Positions 1 through 11,530 of a stretch of 64,000 bases of DNA are shown here, in pieces. The notes under the pieces were generated by a model. It was not told the origin of the DNA. It saw only the letters and a list, made by a program, of their open reading frames with translations, and searched no databases. The stretch's first letter is position 1. Each line of letters opens with the position of its first letter. The stretch covers positions 16,168,868-16,232,867 of the forward strand of contig NW_020954608.1 of the NCBI RefSeq assembly GCF_900497805.2, given 5' to 3'. This DNA comes from Vombatus ursinus (Eukaryota; Chordata; Mammalia; Diprotodontia; Vombatidae). The position numbers and the translations under genes are program-made.

Positions 1-65
1 CCTTCTGTGCCTATGATTTGTAGAGTGCCTATGACTTTCAACTGATTACCTTCAAAGGATTATGC

Positions 66-208
66 TTTTTTTTTTTGCCTAGGCAATGAGGTTAAGTGAC
101 TTGCCTAGGGTCACACAGCTAGTATCAAGTGTCTGAGGCCAGATTTGAACTCAGGTCCTCCTGACTCCAAGGCTGAAGCTCTACCCACTGCACCACCTAG
201 CTGTCCCT
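66..208 (-). mobile_element. CORE-SINE (MAR1/WSINE1-like), near complete
   Basis: Read on the minus strand it has the tRNA-like head (complement of 'cactgcaccacctagctg'), the core (complement of 'gatttgaactcagg') and the 'gacttgcc' motif. It ends in an A-tail, seen here as the T-run at 66-76. The flanks ggattatgc (57-65) and ggactatgcc (209-218) are imperfect target duplications, so this is an intact L1-type insertion. Confidence 0.9.
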
Positions 209-2142
209 GGACTATGCCTTTTGATCAATTAATCAACCCACCTTTCATATTTCCAACTAAATTGATATTTAGTTTTTATCATTCCTCCCCTTTACCAGTA
301 TCAGTTTAAATATTGCCCAAAAATAACAGAATAATTTTTTCATGAAACTTGAAACTTCATTGGAAGAAAAACTAAAATATGACTAACGTTAGCATAGTTT
401 GAGGGATTTGTGATCTAGTTATCTGGTTATTCCTTCTAATGATGTAGGTTCTAATTCAAGCATAGGTACTATTAGTGATTGTTCCATGTCATTCCATAAA
501 TCCTACACAGGGAGGTACCCAAGTCTGAGACCCTCCCTATGTTACTTAATTTTTTTTTTTATTCTCATACATTTCTCTTTGGACATTTTTATGCTACTTT
601 TCCAGTACAATTCCTCATTTGTAATGATTTGCAGGCTGCTAGTGCCTATCACCCTTGCAATTTTAAATAATCAGAAACTGTGACTTTCAGTCACTCACAG
701 GCATAAAGAACATCCCCAGAAGGGTGTTGGTGAAAAAAAATATGGGCCTTTGTTTCATGCAGAAACTTGGCACCCTTAAAAGTATTGTTCAATTTCCCAA
801 AGACAATCCAATCCTCTTCCTTCTTGTTCAATGCTGGGTCCATCTTGTACATTTGTACTCCCTATCCAAGAAATATACACTGATGGACTACTTTTATGTC
901 CATATTTTGAAAAAAAATAGGACAGTTGGGCTGAACTCTTAGGTGATCATAGAAACTGCAATGTGCAGGCACATTTTTTAGGAAACTGTAGTGTTCCACA
1001 CCTTGATCGAATTAGCAAATTATCATTCAAACAGAAGCATCTGCAGAACTAATTTTTTAAAGCAAAATTCCCCTTCCATTTTTACCCCATTGGATATGTG
1101 ATAAAGGTAGCAAGTCATTGGCAATCTTATACTGCTATATTTATTTTGTCATTTAATATTAATAATAACATGAATCAGGGACCATCCTAAAATTATCGTA
1201 ATATAACTCAATTTGTTATTAACTGGCAAATGTTCACATAACCTGAGTTAAGTAGACAATGTCTAATATGTTCACAACATCAACAGTTACCTATATAGCG
1301 ATCAAATATTAATAATTATCTGCTTAAATAATATTATCAGGTTTTCTTTAAACAAAAGATTTACCCTACCACCTTGTGTTTTCTATGGCTTTGTTATGAT
1401 GATTAATGCTGTATTTAGATGAATCATACTGACAAACTAGTTCCAGTCTTTGGAAGTAATGCACTCTTATAGATCCCCCACCATGCATATCTGCATAGTA
1501 TGAATACCTTTTCATACAAAGGGATGCCACAAATGCTTCTATTTTAGCCTTGGCTAGTAATAGTGAACTTTAAAATATTAACTCCAAAATAACATAATAG
1601 AGTGACATAAATACATATATTCAAAACTCTGTGATCAATTTAACAAGGTATCGGAGAATCAAAACTTATTTTTGTAAGGATATAACAGGTATTTTGTTGT
1701 CTATACCAATAGTAGAAAATAGCTGGTTTGATCTAGTACTTTAATCCTGATATTAAAAAAAAATATTCTAATACTTTATCATCATTATGATTATAGAACT
1801 AAAAACTTAAACTCCAATTCTCCTCCCATCTCAACTTTACATTCAACTTAGTGTCAATGCCTAGAATATGACATGTTTTTAAGTTCCCCAGGCCTGCAGT
1901 CCAGCAAGAAAATAATTCATTATTTAAAAAAAAAACAACATAAAATTTTCCTAGACCTATAAATTTAAAGGAGCTTAAAATTGGAAGCAAATTTCATAGC
2001 TTGCAAAAAAAGACAATGGGTGGGGGGAGAGGGTGGGATGGAGAGAGGTATGTAGAGTTAAAGAAAACCAAACAATGTCTGTGCTTAATGTATAGGGTCT
2101 TACAAATCAGTTTTTCCTTTGGAATGACCAGCAGTTTTATGT

Positions 2143-2144
<2 letters not shown>
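209..2144. other. Single-copy AT-rich DNA, no feature recognised
   Basis: I see no gene, RNA or repeat family here. The open frames are short and have no recognisable domain. There are scattered A/T runs only. Confidence 0.5.

Positions 2145-2188
<44 letters not shown>
2145..2188. repeat. (AC)22 microsatellite
   Basis: This is an uninterrupted AC dinucleotide run of 22 units followed by 'gcactcac'. It creates spurious Thr-His and Val-Cys open frames on the two strands. Confidence 0.97.
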
Positions 2189-2192
<4 letters not shown>

Positions 2193-2671
2193 TCACAAAT
2201 AAATACACATAAATATATATTTGAATAGAGGTGACTAGATCCATAAATAGGGAGAGCATGTTTCAAGCCCTGGGACTGCCTTATTTTTTTTCTCTTCTTT
2301 ACACCTTTCTAGTTCTACCTTTCTCCAGATGGCCATCCTTCACCAAGTCTTACCAGTGTTTTCTCAGATCTACATGTTCTGATTTTTTGCTTCTGTGGCT
2401 ATCACTGTTGTCTAAGAACTTGTCATGTCATGCTTCTATTGCTGTAATAAGGTCAAAACAATGTAATCCCACTCCAAACCGTATTATATCTCTTAGTTTC
2501 CTCACTCTAAACCATTTGTGGTTCAAAAATAATCTGACAGACATTATTAATAACTACACTCTGCCATTTGCCTTTTTCTTCATCCTTCCAGCAATATTAA
2601 TAAAATTTTAGAGAAGCATTGAAATGTAACATTTCACTGTAACAAATTTGATTACCTATTATGAATTAATA
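2189..2671. other. Single-copy DNA, pyrimidine-rich part
   Basis: From 2280 to 2590 the plus strand is rich in T and C and carries an open frame of 126 codons (2231-2611). The translation shows no domain, repeat or signal that I recognise, and I do not call it a gene. A very old L2 origin is possible from composition but not demonstrable by eye. Confidence 0.35.
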
Positions 2672-2674
2672 AAT

Positions 2675-2840
2675 AAACATGGATTTATTAAGCATTGCCT
2701 TTGTGATATATATTATCCAATACTGAAAATAATAAAGAATAAATGTATTTTTACTCACAAAGAGCTTACAGTAATAGATGAGACAACAAATATATAGATA
2801 TACGTGTGTATGAAAGCATAAATATAAAGTAATTTATATC
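2675..2840 (-). mobile_element. L2 LINE 3' end, strongly diverged
   Basis: The sequence reads 'atttattaagcatt', then 'cacaaagagcttacagt', then 'gatgagacaacaaat'. This is the order of the antisense L2 3' end ('tttattaagcacctac', 'caaggagcttacaatc', 'gagacaacat'). The same order appears, better kept, at 49255-49840. Confidence 0.6.
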
Positions 2841-3654
2841 ACTGATCTCAAATTTTATTTCTCCCAGAAAAAATGGACATATTGGTATCTTATTCATAGA
2901 AAATGCCATAAGAATATATGTAGATATAAATTAATGTAGTTGTATCTGTACTTGCTGGTTATTTGCTAATTGATTTATGGGAACTGATGGGAAATTGACT
3001 GCAAGAGAAAAAATATTTCATAGGTTGCTTTAGTGTATTGGCCAATCCACTGCTATTGTTTTTTTTTTTTAAAGAACCTGCTTTTTACTTATATATTATC
3101 TCTTCTCCAAAGTCAAGAAGTGATATCCAACCACAATCTTTCATGTGTACTTTGTAAAATTTATTTCTTATGAATTTAAGAATGCTGAAGGCACGGATAT
3201 GCTACTTTTACTATTTTTCTCCTATGATCCAAATTTATCACTGCCATATCCTTTGGCTTCTGTAGTGTACTGAGCTCTGGAACTCTTCATGATTTAAATA
3301 ACTCTTTGAAACACCAGCTGGTTTAGGACACGGCAGCTCCTCAACCATGAAAAGCTTACTTCATAGTTCTGTGGTTATAGCTATTGTTTTCATATCGTAT
3401 CTCAAGTTTTATATAGTCTACAATGCAAATCTTCTATTGTTCTCCCTAATCATTTTCATAGAATCAGAATGTGCTGACGCTGACCCTTTAGGAAAACCAG
3501 TATGTATCGTACATTATCCTTGTTTTTTAGAAACCTATGAAGAATGAGTTAAAAATACTTAAAGATACAGTTTTCACTCTATTCCAGCAGACAAGTATAT
3601 TTACATAGTTTTTGTCTACTTGGATTAGATAATCCTCATCATCTGTTTTATTTA
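2841..3654. other. Single-copy AT-rich DNA
   Basis: No gene or repeat was recognised. A 66-codon frame at 3347-3547 is within chance expectation for AT-rich DNA. Confidence 0.45.
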
Positions 3655-3678
3655 AACACACACACACACACACACACA
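3655..3678. repeat. (AC)12 microsatellite
   Basis: A pure AC run, followed by a short 'atatatacatacat' tract. Confidence 0.95.
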
Positions 3679-3799
3679 TATATACATACATTTCATCTCT
3701 AAGTAAATAATCTCTGTTTGGAAAACTTGCAAATTACATAAAACTAAAGATCACCTCTAGCTAAGATACTGATTAGTAATCTGAAGAAATGGAAGTTTG

Positions 3800-4104
3800 G
3801 AACAATCAATGCTCTTCCTAAAGTCCAGGTCTGGTCATGTCACAACTATTCCTTTCCCCCGCTCAGTAAAAACAAATGACTTCCTATTACCTCTAGAATC
3901 AAATATAAGATCCTATGTTTGGCTTTTTAAGTCCTTTGTAACCTGGCCTTTTCCTACTTTTCCAAGTTTCTTATGCCCTACTACCCTTCACATAATCTGT
4001 GATCCAATGTCACTGGCCTCTTTGCTGTTTCTCACACAAGACACTCCATCACTGCTTCCTATGCTTTTTCAATGACTGTTATTCATGCCTGGAATTCTGT
4101 CTTT
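3800..4104 (+). mobile_element. L2 LINE, 3' part of ORF2 (fragment 1)
   Basis: The order 'ggtctggtcatgtcac', 'ctctagaatcaaatataag', 'gtaacctggcc', 'gacactccatc', 'catgcctggaat' follows the L2 sequence just upstream of the 3' UTR. It stops at a SINE. The piece after the SINE starts slightly upstream of where this one ends (see findings). Confidence 0.8.
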
Positions 4105-4313
4105 GGCAGCCATGTGGTGAAATGGATAGAGCACTGGAGGCAGAAAGACCTGAGTTCAAATCGGGTCTCATACACCATCTAGCTGTAAAACGAGGATGAT
4201 AATATCACCCACCTCCCATGGTTGTTGTGAGAATCAAATGAGAAAATATTTATAAAGCTTTACGCACAGTACCCAGTCAATAGTAGGTGCTTAATAAAGT
4301 TTCCTTAATGTCA
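4105..4313 (+). mobile_element. MIR-type CORE-SINE with long tail
   Basis: The head is 'tggatagagcactgg' and the core is 'acctgagttcaaat'. The long 3' part reads 'ggttgttgtgagaatcaaatgag' in pieces and ends 'tagtaggtgcttaataaa'. Part of the core (the 'gtgacc...aagtc' stretch) is shortened. It sits between two L2 pieces. Confidence 0.85.
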
Positions 4314-4670
4314 AACTCTATTTCTGGGCACTTCTCTGGTTTTTCTCCATGCCTAGAATTACCTTGTCATCTTCCTGTCTTGGATTTCCTGTCTTGCTTC
4401 AAGTTTCATCTAAAATTTCACCTTCTGCAAGCAGCTTTTCTCATTCCACTTAACACTAATGCCTTCCCTCTAACATTACTTCCAGTTTATCCTAAAAAAA
4501 TTATCTTATTTGCTCATAGTTCTGCATATTGTCTCCCCTATTAGATTGTGAAGTCCTTGAAGTCAGGAACTGGTTTTTGTTTTGTTTTGTTTTGTTTTGT
4601 TTCCTTTTAATCTCAGTGTTTAGCATAATTCCTGATACACAATAGGTGCTTAAGAATACCTGTTGACCGG
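4314..4670 (+). mobile_element. L2 LINE 3' end (fragment 2)
   Basis: It runs from 'tctgggcacttctctgg' through 'tccatgcctagaatt', 'gcttcaagtttcatc', 'ttagattgtgaagtccttg' and 'aataggtgctta', which is the complete L2 3' terminus. A (GTTTT)n expansion at 4574-4601 interrupts the UTR. Confidence 0.85.
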
Positions 4671-5049
4671 ACTTGACCAATTTTTGGCCACTAAATGTCT
4701 AGTTGGCTTTAAGTAATTGTTCCCTGTGCATCACGTTCTCTCATTTAGGTTATGAACAATAATGAATCAAACACTTTAAAATGAAAGACATATTATATAA
4801 ATATGACAACCCAGATATACACACATGAATATATAGATACAATGTATATTCAGTAACAGCTAAGAATTCCCTAATATGCGGAATATAGAAAACATCCTTT
4901 TATGGACTTACAGAAATATAGTTTCCTCATTTTGAAATGAAAGCCTATCTATAATATACACATACACACACACAGATAGGGATAGGTAATGGATTTAGGA
5001 TTTCATTGGTACAGAGAACTCTGGTGTATGAGTGTTCTCTTGCCTAGGT
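4671..5049. other. Single-copy AT-rich DNA
   Basis: Nothing was recognised apart from a short CA run near 4965. Confidence 0.45.
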
Positions 5050-5205
5050 AATGTAAGTTGTCACCTTCTGAACAAATTATAGTCTTAGAAAGTTGTCCAG
5101 GACAGTGAGAATGTGCTATGACCTGCCTAGGATTACACAACCTGTATGTTTTAAGACTTGAATCCAGATATTCCTAACTTTGAAGTCTGCTTTCTATCCA
5201 TAACA
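5050..5205 (-). mobile_element. CORE-SINE of the subfamily with an 'attatagtcttaga' 3' module
   Basis: On the minus strand the core is recognisable ('gattacacaacc', 'gacttgaatccagat', 'tttctatccat' as read on plus). Downstream of the core it carries 'attatagtcttagaaagttg', which marks the same subfamily as the copies at 53515-53765 and 61285-61500. Confidence 0.65.
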
Positions 5206-7139
5206 AATGTCCAGAGTGCCTCAGTATAACATGTAGACATATATATGAGTGCAAATATGTGTGTATCCATCTGTTATGATGACTAAATCCAAATATTTCA
5301 ATGTATTAGCTCCAGAAGAATTCAAACGGAAATCAGAAATGAACTGAATTGTTCAGATCATAAATTGAGACAGAGTCATAAATTTGAGAACTGACCACCA
5401 ACTGTTGATCAAATCAAAAATTTTTGAATAAGAACATGTAATCTATGTCCTGTTTCTATAGAAGGAGTGCTTCAGGTTATATATTTTAACCACTCAGTAG
5501 GAATGGCCTATAGAACTTCTAAATTTTTAATGATCCTATCAACTTTATTGGCACAAAAGCTATATACTATAAGGCATCATCCAGGGACCCTTTACAGGAA
5601 AAAATGGAGAGCAACTAGAGCAAGCAGTTTGGAAAACAAGCAATTGTTGAAAACAAGCTGGTTGGACTTTAAAAGCAAAGCTTGTTTTTGCTTGGTTTTT
5701 TTTTTTTGGTAAATTGGATTAAAACCATCCTTTTGTGTTTCATTTAAAATCCTGGGAATTCTAAAACTAACAACCACTTCTTAGATTTATTTAATTGTTC
5801 TCCAAATGGTCAAATAATTAAGGACTTGGTGCTAAAATACAGTTTATTTTCAACTTAAACTCATGCACCTATTATCTGTTCACTCACAAAGAAAATGGAA
5901 TAGACAAAAGCACTCCACCAATCCTACTATGCCATTAGACACTCCATAGTACTTTAACTTGTTGGTGTCTTAATTACCAGAGATATCATTATCTTTGTAC
6001 ACAGGGACACTTTTCTTTTATTGCTACTATAATTTTATTTGCCAGCCGCTGACTTTCATTTGCAGGATAAATTGCTGTGTTCTTAAATTTTTGGATAGGG
6101 ATTAAAGTTGTGATCCTGTAGGGGACTTCAATTATTTTATTTTTCAGCTATACACATTCACTTGCATATACACCCACACACACACACACCACTCATACTT
6201 CCAAAGTTAATTTAAGTGCAGGTTAGCATTAAATCCATAATGGCCTTCAACTGGAAACTTTCTATGATCCTATTGATCTAGTATTGAATAGAGCATTAGA
6301 TAAGCCTATCATATTTTATCATTCAAGGGAGAAGAAGGGGAAAATATAATTAGCAGTTGTACATAAAAAATAAAAGAGGTTCTCAATAGCTTAGACTCCA
6401 AGGATGCTATAACGGGGAACCAATACAGTTAGGCATTTATGTTGGAATTACACAGAGACATCAACTCCATGTTGCTGTGCCATAACTACATGGGGGGGGG
6501 GACTATAAAACAAGGAGACATTAAAAACCATGTATTTATTACTTAAAGAGTAACTTAAAATGTTAATGTTATTGCCTTTAGAAGAGTCACATGGGAAGGT
6601 ATAAACTTATTCAAAAATTGTTGCTATTGTTAAAGGCTTTTTAGGAATTTTTTTTTTATTTGGAATTATCTTCTGAGTCAGTTGATAAGTCATACATAGA
6701 AATAGGTCCTGTTATTTTTTTGCAGTCTTTCCTCATTTTGAGCCCAAAATTACACTACTTAGTTTAACCTTGTGTTTGTCTACGAATGTTTTTTTTTGCC
6801 TATTTCTGAATTCAGCCTTCAGGAACAAAGATTTGCCACATTCAGAAGAAATTCCTTTAGGTTCCAAAGGAAATTCTGAAAGAAGTTCTAAAATGGTCTG
6901 AGGACCCTTGGAATGATTCTCTTGGCATATGGTGGCTACCTTGAAGTGCAATACTCTTAGATTTGTAAAATTTGTCATGCTTGTTGAAAAATCAGGTCCT
7001 TCATTCTATAGTCTATGTAAGTTTTACCTCACAGCATAGACACTTGATGCCTACTAGCCCCTTTCATCTTTTTCTATAGGTTATCTAACAATCATCCTGC
7101 TTCTCTTTTTAATATATAATATGCCCCTTTCTACTGACT
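5206..7139. other. Single-copy DNA with a short CA repeat
   Basis: The only element I can name is a CA run at 6173-6189. A 91-bp stretch of readable minus-strand codons near 6733-6978 gives no recognisable protein. Confidence 0.4.
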
Positions 7140-7945
7140 TACCATCTGCTGCTAACAGTGCCCAATTATCTTTGCTGTCCAAAAAGAAAACAGAGAACAA
7201 CCATACTTGACACTTGACCATACCTTCAAGTTATCATTCTATGTATCACCTCTCATTCATTTAAAGCACTTGTCAAAGATCATCATCATCGTCATTTCAC
7301 AACAGACTCCTGGAAAACCCTCTCTACTCATTACCCCTATTTCTTTTACTGCCGCTCACTTTTCAAACCTTTGTAATCTGGCCTCTTACCTCTTCACTGA
7401 ATTAAAACTGCTCTCTCCAATGACCATATATCACTTACATGCTGAATCAGACTTCTTTTTCTCAGTCCTCATCTTTCTTGAACTCATTCCAGAAATTGAC
7501 ACTGTTGATCACCCTCTTATCCTGGATAATTCTCTCCTTTCTTGGTTTTTATAAAACAGTTGTCTTTTTGTTCTTTTCTTGTCTGACAACATCTTTTTTC
7601 CTCTCTTTTGCTGCATCATCATCTATATAATGCTCCTTAATTTAGTGTCTACACCTAGACTCACTCCTGACCCTATTCTTTTTTCTCTGAATACTTTCTC
7701 TTTTGGAGACCTTATTAGCGTCCATCACATACCAATATCTATAGGTCAGGCACTAGTCTCTTTCCCAAGCTCCAATCCTGCATCGCCAATTTCCAATTGG
7801 ACATTTCAAACTGGATGTCCTGAATGTAAAAAAGTCAACAATAAAAGCATCCTGTAGGCATCTTATATTCAAAATGTCAATAATTGTTTTTCTCCACAAA
7901 CTCACCCTTCTTCCAAGTTTCCTTCTTTCTCTTGAGGGTATTTTC
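7140..7945 (+). mobile_element. L2 LINE, reverse-transcriptase region of ORF2 (part 1)
   Basis: Decayed L2 coding sequence. 'gaattaaaactgctctctcc' is followed by a stretch translating to EIDTVDHPLILD (7489-7524), the L2 RT segment around FDTVDHPLLL. After a frame change comes LFSLNTFSFGDLIS (7675-7716). It is non-functional, with several frame breaks and stops. The family is CR1/L2-clade non-LTR retrotransposons. The 5' end is vague. The piece ends near 'cttgagggtattttc', where a second L2 tail interrupts it. Confidence 0.85.
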
Positions 7946-8287
7946 AATTCTTCTTTCAATCCCCAACTAAAATGCCACTTTCAAAAAAAAAAAAAAGCCT
8001 ACCCAAATCACTCAGTTCTATTGTCTTCGCTCTATTGATTATCTCCATTTATAATATAAATATATAATATATATGTATGCATAGATATACATATATGTAT
8101 ATAGGCATATATGTATGTATTGTATGTATGTCTATCTTGTGTGTATATAGTTGTTTTCATTTTGTCTCCCCCTTTAGAGTGTGAGCTCTTTGAGAGAAGG
8201 GACTATCTTTTGCCTTTCTTTGTATCCCCAATGCTTAACATACCTGACACATAGTAGGTGTTTAATAAATATTTAGTGACTGACTTA
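7946..8287 (+). mobile_element. L2 LINE 3' end lying inside another L2
   Basis: It begins with 'caatccccaactaaaatgcc' (L2 just before the UTR) and continues through 'gtgtgagctctttgag' to the L2 terminus 'catagtaggtgtttaataaat'. It is therefore a separate tail fragment. A TATA/TATG-rich low-complexity tract (about 8051-8155) lies inside it. The interrupted L2 resumes directly after. Confidence 0.8.
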
Positions 8288-8981
8288 CACCACCATCCTT
8301 CTAGTCACTCAGGGTTACTACTACAGAGTGACCCTTAATGTTTACTTTCCATACACCTACATATCCAATCAGCTAACAAATTTGATAGATTTTATCTCCA
8401 CAGTATATCTTACATTCCTTCTTTTCTCTTTCCTCATGTGGACACTACCCTTGTTCATTGCCTGAACCATTAGAATAATCCAATTGGCCTCCCTCCATAA
8501 AATTTCTCCCCACTTCACCTTCCACACAGCTGCCAAAATGACTTTCTTAAAGAAGAGATTTGACCACCTCACCATATTCCAACGTTAGTCACTCTCCATT
8601 ACCTCTAGGATCAAATCTCTATTCTTCTATTCGACATTTAAAGACCTTTGTTAAAGAACTTCACATCTTTTTCTGAACCTACTTTCCCAGTCTTCTGTAA
8701 GTCTGTTCCTCTTTGTGCATGCTATGATCTAGCCAAACTGACTGTTTTGTCACTTTTTTTAATATAACATTTGTTTTAAAATTTATGTGCCTTTGTTCAA
8801 GCTCTCCTCTATGCCTAGAATATATTTTCCATCGACCTCTGTCTCTTCTTATTCCTTTTTCATTCAATTTTTAGCACAAAATACCACCTTCTACACAAGG
8901 TTGTTCAAAATCTTCCCCTTAGCCTAGCTGCAAGTGCTCCCCTGTCAAATTACTTACATTTATTTTTGTATATTTTCTACA

Positions 8982-9015
<34 letters not shown>

Positions 9016-9178
9016 GCTAGCTAGCTAGCTAGCTAGCTAGCTAGCTATCTAGCTATAGTAACCTCTTAGAAAATAAGTACTTAGAAGGCAAGGACTCTTT
9101 CTTTTTTTTTATCTCTAGTAAGGTACAAACCTGGCACATAGCATATACTTTAAAAATTTTTATGGCCTGATTGATCAG
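8288..9178 (+). mobile_element. L2 LINE, ORF2 end and 3' UTR (part 2)
   Basis: It resumes the first L2 with 'ccatccttctagtcac', 'catatccaatcagct', 'cacacagctgccaaaatgac', 'gaccacctcacc' and 'acctctaggatcaaatct', and then the UTR to 'ggcacatagcatatac'. A tetranucleotide satellite (8983-9050) interrupts the UTR. Together with 7140-7945 it makes about 1.7 kb of one L2 copy. Confidence 0.85.
8983..9050. repeat. Compound (ATCT)n-(AGCT)n satellite
   Basis: About eight ATCT units (8983-9014) change abruptly to about eight AGCT units (9015-9046), followed by 'atctagctatag'. AGCT is its own reverse complement, so the second block can fold on itself. Confidence 0.97.
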
Positions 9179-9268
9179 AGATTTTCTAAATAATTATACT
9201 GTAAGTTCCATTGAATCATCTTTTACTATCTGACAGCACTTGTGTGTCTACTCATCACTGAAAAATAT

Positions 9269-9428
9269 GGGGCAGCTAGGTGGCACCATGGATACAGCAC
9301 CGGCCCTGCAGTCAGGAGGACCTGAGTTCAAATCTGGCCTCAGACCAAACACTTGCCACTTACTAGCTGTGTGACCCTGAGCAAGTCACTTAACCTCCAA
9401 CTGCCTAAAAACACACAAACACACACAC
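9269..9428 (+). mobile_element. WSINE1-like CORE-SINE, complete
   Basis: It starts 'ggggcagctaggtggc' and has the core 'cctgagttcaaatctgg', the extra 'accaaacacttgcc' segment and 'ctagctgtgtgaccctg'. It ends in an A/C-rich tail 'aaaacacacaaacacacac'. It is well preserved and therefore fairly recent. Confidence 0.93.
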
Positions 9429-9474
9429 GGTGAAAGTTTTCAAAAAATTGAGTGTTTGTTATAAAATGACATAC

Positions 9475-9578
9475 ATGTCACTGAACCTCTACCTTGGCTG
9501 AAGTTCCTTTAGCTGCCAGTTGAATGGACTTGAACTAGATGATGTGAGGTCACTCCTGGCTCTAAATCTGTGATTTTT
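9475..9578 (+). mobile_element. MIR/CORE-SINE 3' fragment
   Basis: The order 'cactgaacctctacc', 'gaacttgaactagatgatg', 'tcctggctctaaatctgtga' matches the 3' half of long MIR-like SINEs ('ggactagatgacctc...ccagctctaaatctatga'). Confidence 0.6.
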
Positions 9579-9599
9579 TGAGCATTTTTTGCTAAAAGA

Positions 9600-9772
9600 T
9601 TATAAAATGTTAGACTTAGAAGACACACAAAAGATTAGCTAATCCATCCAATTGCCTCATTTTACAAATCAGGCAACTCAAGCACAGAGAAATTAACTGA
9701 TTTGTCTAAGTTCACACAATGAGTAAATGACCAAAACTAGATTAGAATCCTCTCCTGAACCCAGTGCTATTA
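9600..9772 (-). mobile_element. MIR, diverged
   Basis: The antisense MIR order is kept: 'aatgttagacttagaag', 'cctcattttacaaatcagg', 'cacagagaaattaactg', 'gtctaagttcacaca', 'gaacccagtgct'. Confidence 0.75.
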
Positions 9773-10084
9773 AAGGATGTTCCAAAATTAAAAACTTTTA
9801 GTAGCTTAAATATTTTTATCTAGCTAATTTTAAGAACTAACACTTAATGGTAATGAGGAGTTACAGAAGTATGAATACAGGAATACCCTGTAGTTATAGA
9901 AAGAAAGTTAATTACATGAGGAAGTAGAACAAGAAAATGAGATATTTACATCTTTTAATCTGCCAGATATTTGAAGCCCCAATTTCCTTTAAAAATAATT
10001 TTCATATCAGTGTGACAACATGACATCTTAATTTATATCTTAAAATTTTGTATTCTTATTTGTTAATGTAAGTATGACTTAGAA

Positions 10085-10150
10085 CTTAACCCAGACTTTA
10101 GCATAGTAATTGGCATATAGTAGGCACTTAATAAATGCTTACTGTTCAAG
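10085..10150 (+). mobile_element. L2 or MIR 3' terminus fragment
   Basis: 'tagcatagtaattggcata' is followed by 'tagtaggcacttaataaatg', the shared 3' end of L2 and long MIRs. The fragment is too short to assign further. Confidence 0.6.
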
Positions 10151-11037
10151 TGACAGAATGCACTTAGAACATGACAAACTATTTTGAGGATTCCACTATA
10201 TCCTGAAATATTAGTTGATTTGAAAATTTAGGAGCAAAAAGTGGGAAGCTCTGTCTTGAGAGATTAAAAAAAGATAGTTTTCACTGTTTGACTACAGGCT
10301 TTTGTTTCTTTTTGTTTTTCTTTTCTTTCTGATTTATAATGAAATGTCTTCATTTACTAAACAAGGCTGTACAGTCTAGACGGATATATAGATGGTACAG
10401 AAAGAAAGAACATATTTTTAAAGCAAAATTAACACTTTTCTTGCAGCCTGGGGAGGCTTAAATATTTCTCTCATCAAAAAGTAGGGAGCAAAATTTAGTA
10501 TTAATTTTTCATTCCAGCTTTCTTAACTTATGTTTTCTTCCTTTGCTCATCTTAAATTCACACAGCAGTCAATTGTTAGTGGCATTGTTTTAGGGCCTGT
10601 ATCTTTCCCTCAAGAAGACACAAAATTCTTTTATTTATGCAAATAGTGCCTGCAGAGCTTCTGTATTTATGTACTGATGTTGCACTTTATGATTTTTTTA
10701 ACATTACCAACAGGCCTGAATATGCAGTAACTCCATAAGTCTTACATGAAGTTCTGGTAGAGTAAATTGCATTCAAACTTTTAATTAAAGAATGATGGAG
10801 GAAGCATCAGAAACTGTATATATTTGTTGAAAAATTGAACTACATAAAAGTTATAATCTAAGATCAATTAAGAAAGAAGGCAAGGCTTCCAGCTCTCAAA
10901 CTCAATTTTTTTTTAAATCTTGAAAACACTAAGTAGTTCCAGGTTTATTGCCTGTGTGCTTTTTCCTAACCTTAGACACTAATTTCAAGAATTAATCTCC
11001 ATGTAAGCTTAAACCTTCAACTCAATCTCAGAATGCC
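10151..11037. other. Single-copy AT-rich DNA
   Basis: No repeat family or coding signal was recognised. The stretch is free of visible repeats. Confidence 0.45.
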
Positions 11038-11054
11038 TTTTTAAGATGCCTTTT

Positions 11055-11220
11055 GGGGCAGGTAGGTGGCACAGTGGATAGAGCACCAGCCTTGGAGTCT
11101 GGAGGACCTGAGTTCAAATATGGCCTCAGACAACTGATACTTACTAGCTGTGTGACCCTGGGAAAGTCACTTAACTCCAATTGCCTCACCAAAAAAAGAA
11201 AAAAAAATAGAAGAAAAATG
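11055..11220 (+). mobile_element. WSINE1-like CORE-SINE with target duplications
   Basis: It runs from 'ggggcaggtaggtggcac' through 'cctgagttcaaatatgg' and 'ttgcctcacc' to an A-rich tail. The flanks tttttaagatgcc (11038-11050) and tttttaaaaatgcc (11222-11235) are target duplications. This is an L1-mobilised, fairly young copy. Confidence 0.93.
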
Positions 11221-11324
11221 TTTTTTAAAAATGCCAGCTTTCATGCGAACAAATAGCATGGCATTGAGATTGTGTCTTATTGGTTTAATGAGATATTTAT
11301 GAGGTATGGAGAGTAACCCTTATC

Positions 11325-11530
11325 GCAAAATCAAAGAATCATTGATCTACAGCTGGAAGGAATTTGAACAAGTCATGTAGCAGAAACCTCTTACTTTAAA
11401 GATGAAGAAATGGAGGCCTAGAAGGTTAAGGAACCTGTCCAAGATCACACAGTTTGACTAGCAAAGCTGAGATGCAAACTCAGCTCCTGTGATTATGATT
11501 TCAGGGGGAAAGTCCAGTATTCTTTTCACT
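11325..11530 (-). mobile_element. MIR, nearly full length
   Basis: The antisense order is clear: 'caaagaatcattgatctac', 'aaagatgaagaaatggagg', 'aaggttaaggaacctgtcc', 'agatcacacagt', 'agatgcaaactcag'. Confidence 0.75.

Noticed and set aside
2231-2611. 126-codon frame rich in Ser, Leu, Phe
   Set aside because: Pyrimidine-rich DNA gives such frames by chance; no domain.
8940-9060. CRISPR-like array
   Set aside because: Tetranucleotide satellite without spacers; the window is a marsupial genome.
11055-11110. tRNA genes in the heads of CORE-SINEs
   Set aside because: A- and B-box-like words are expected in tRNA-derived SINE heads; no cloverleaf can be drawn.
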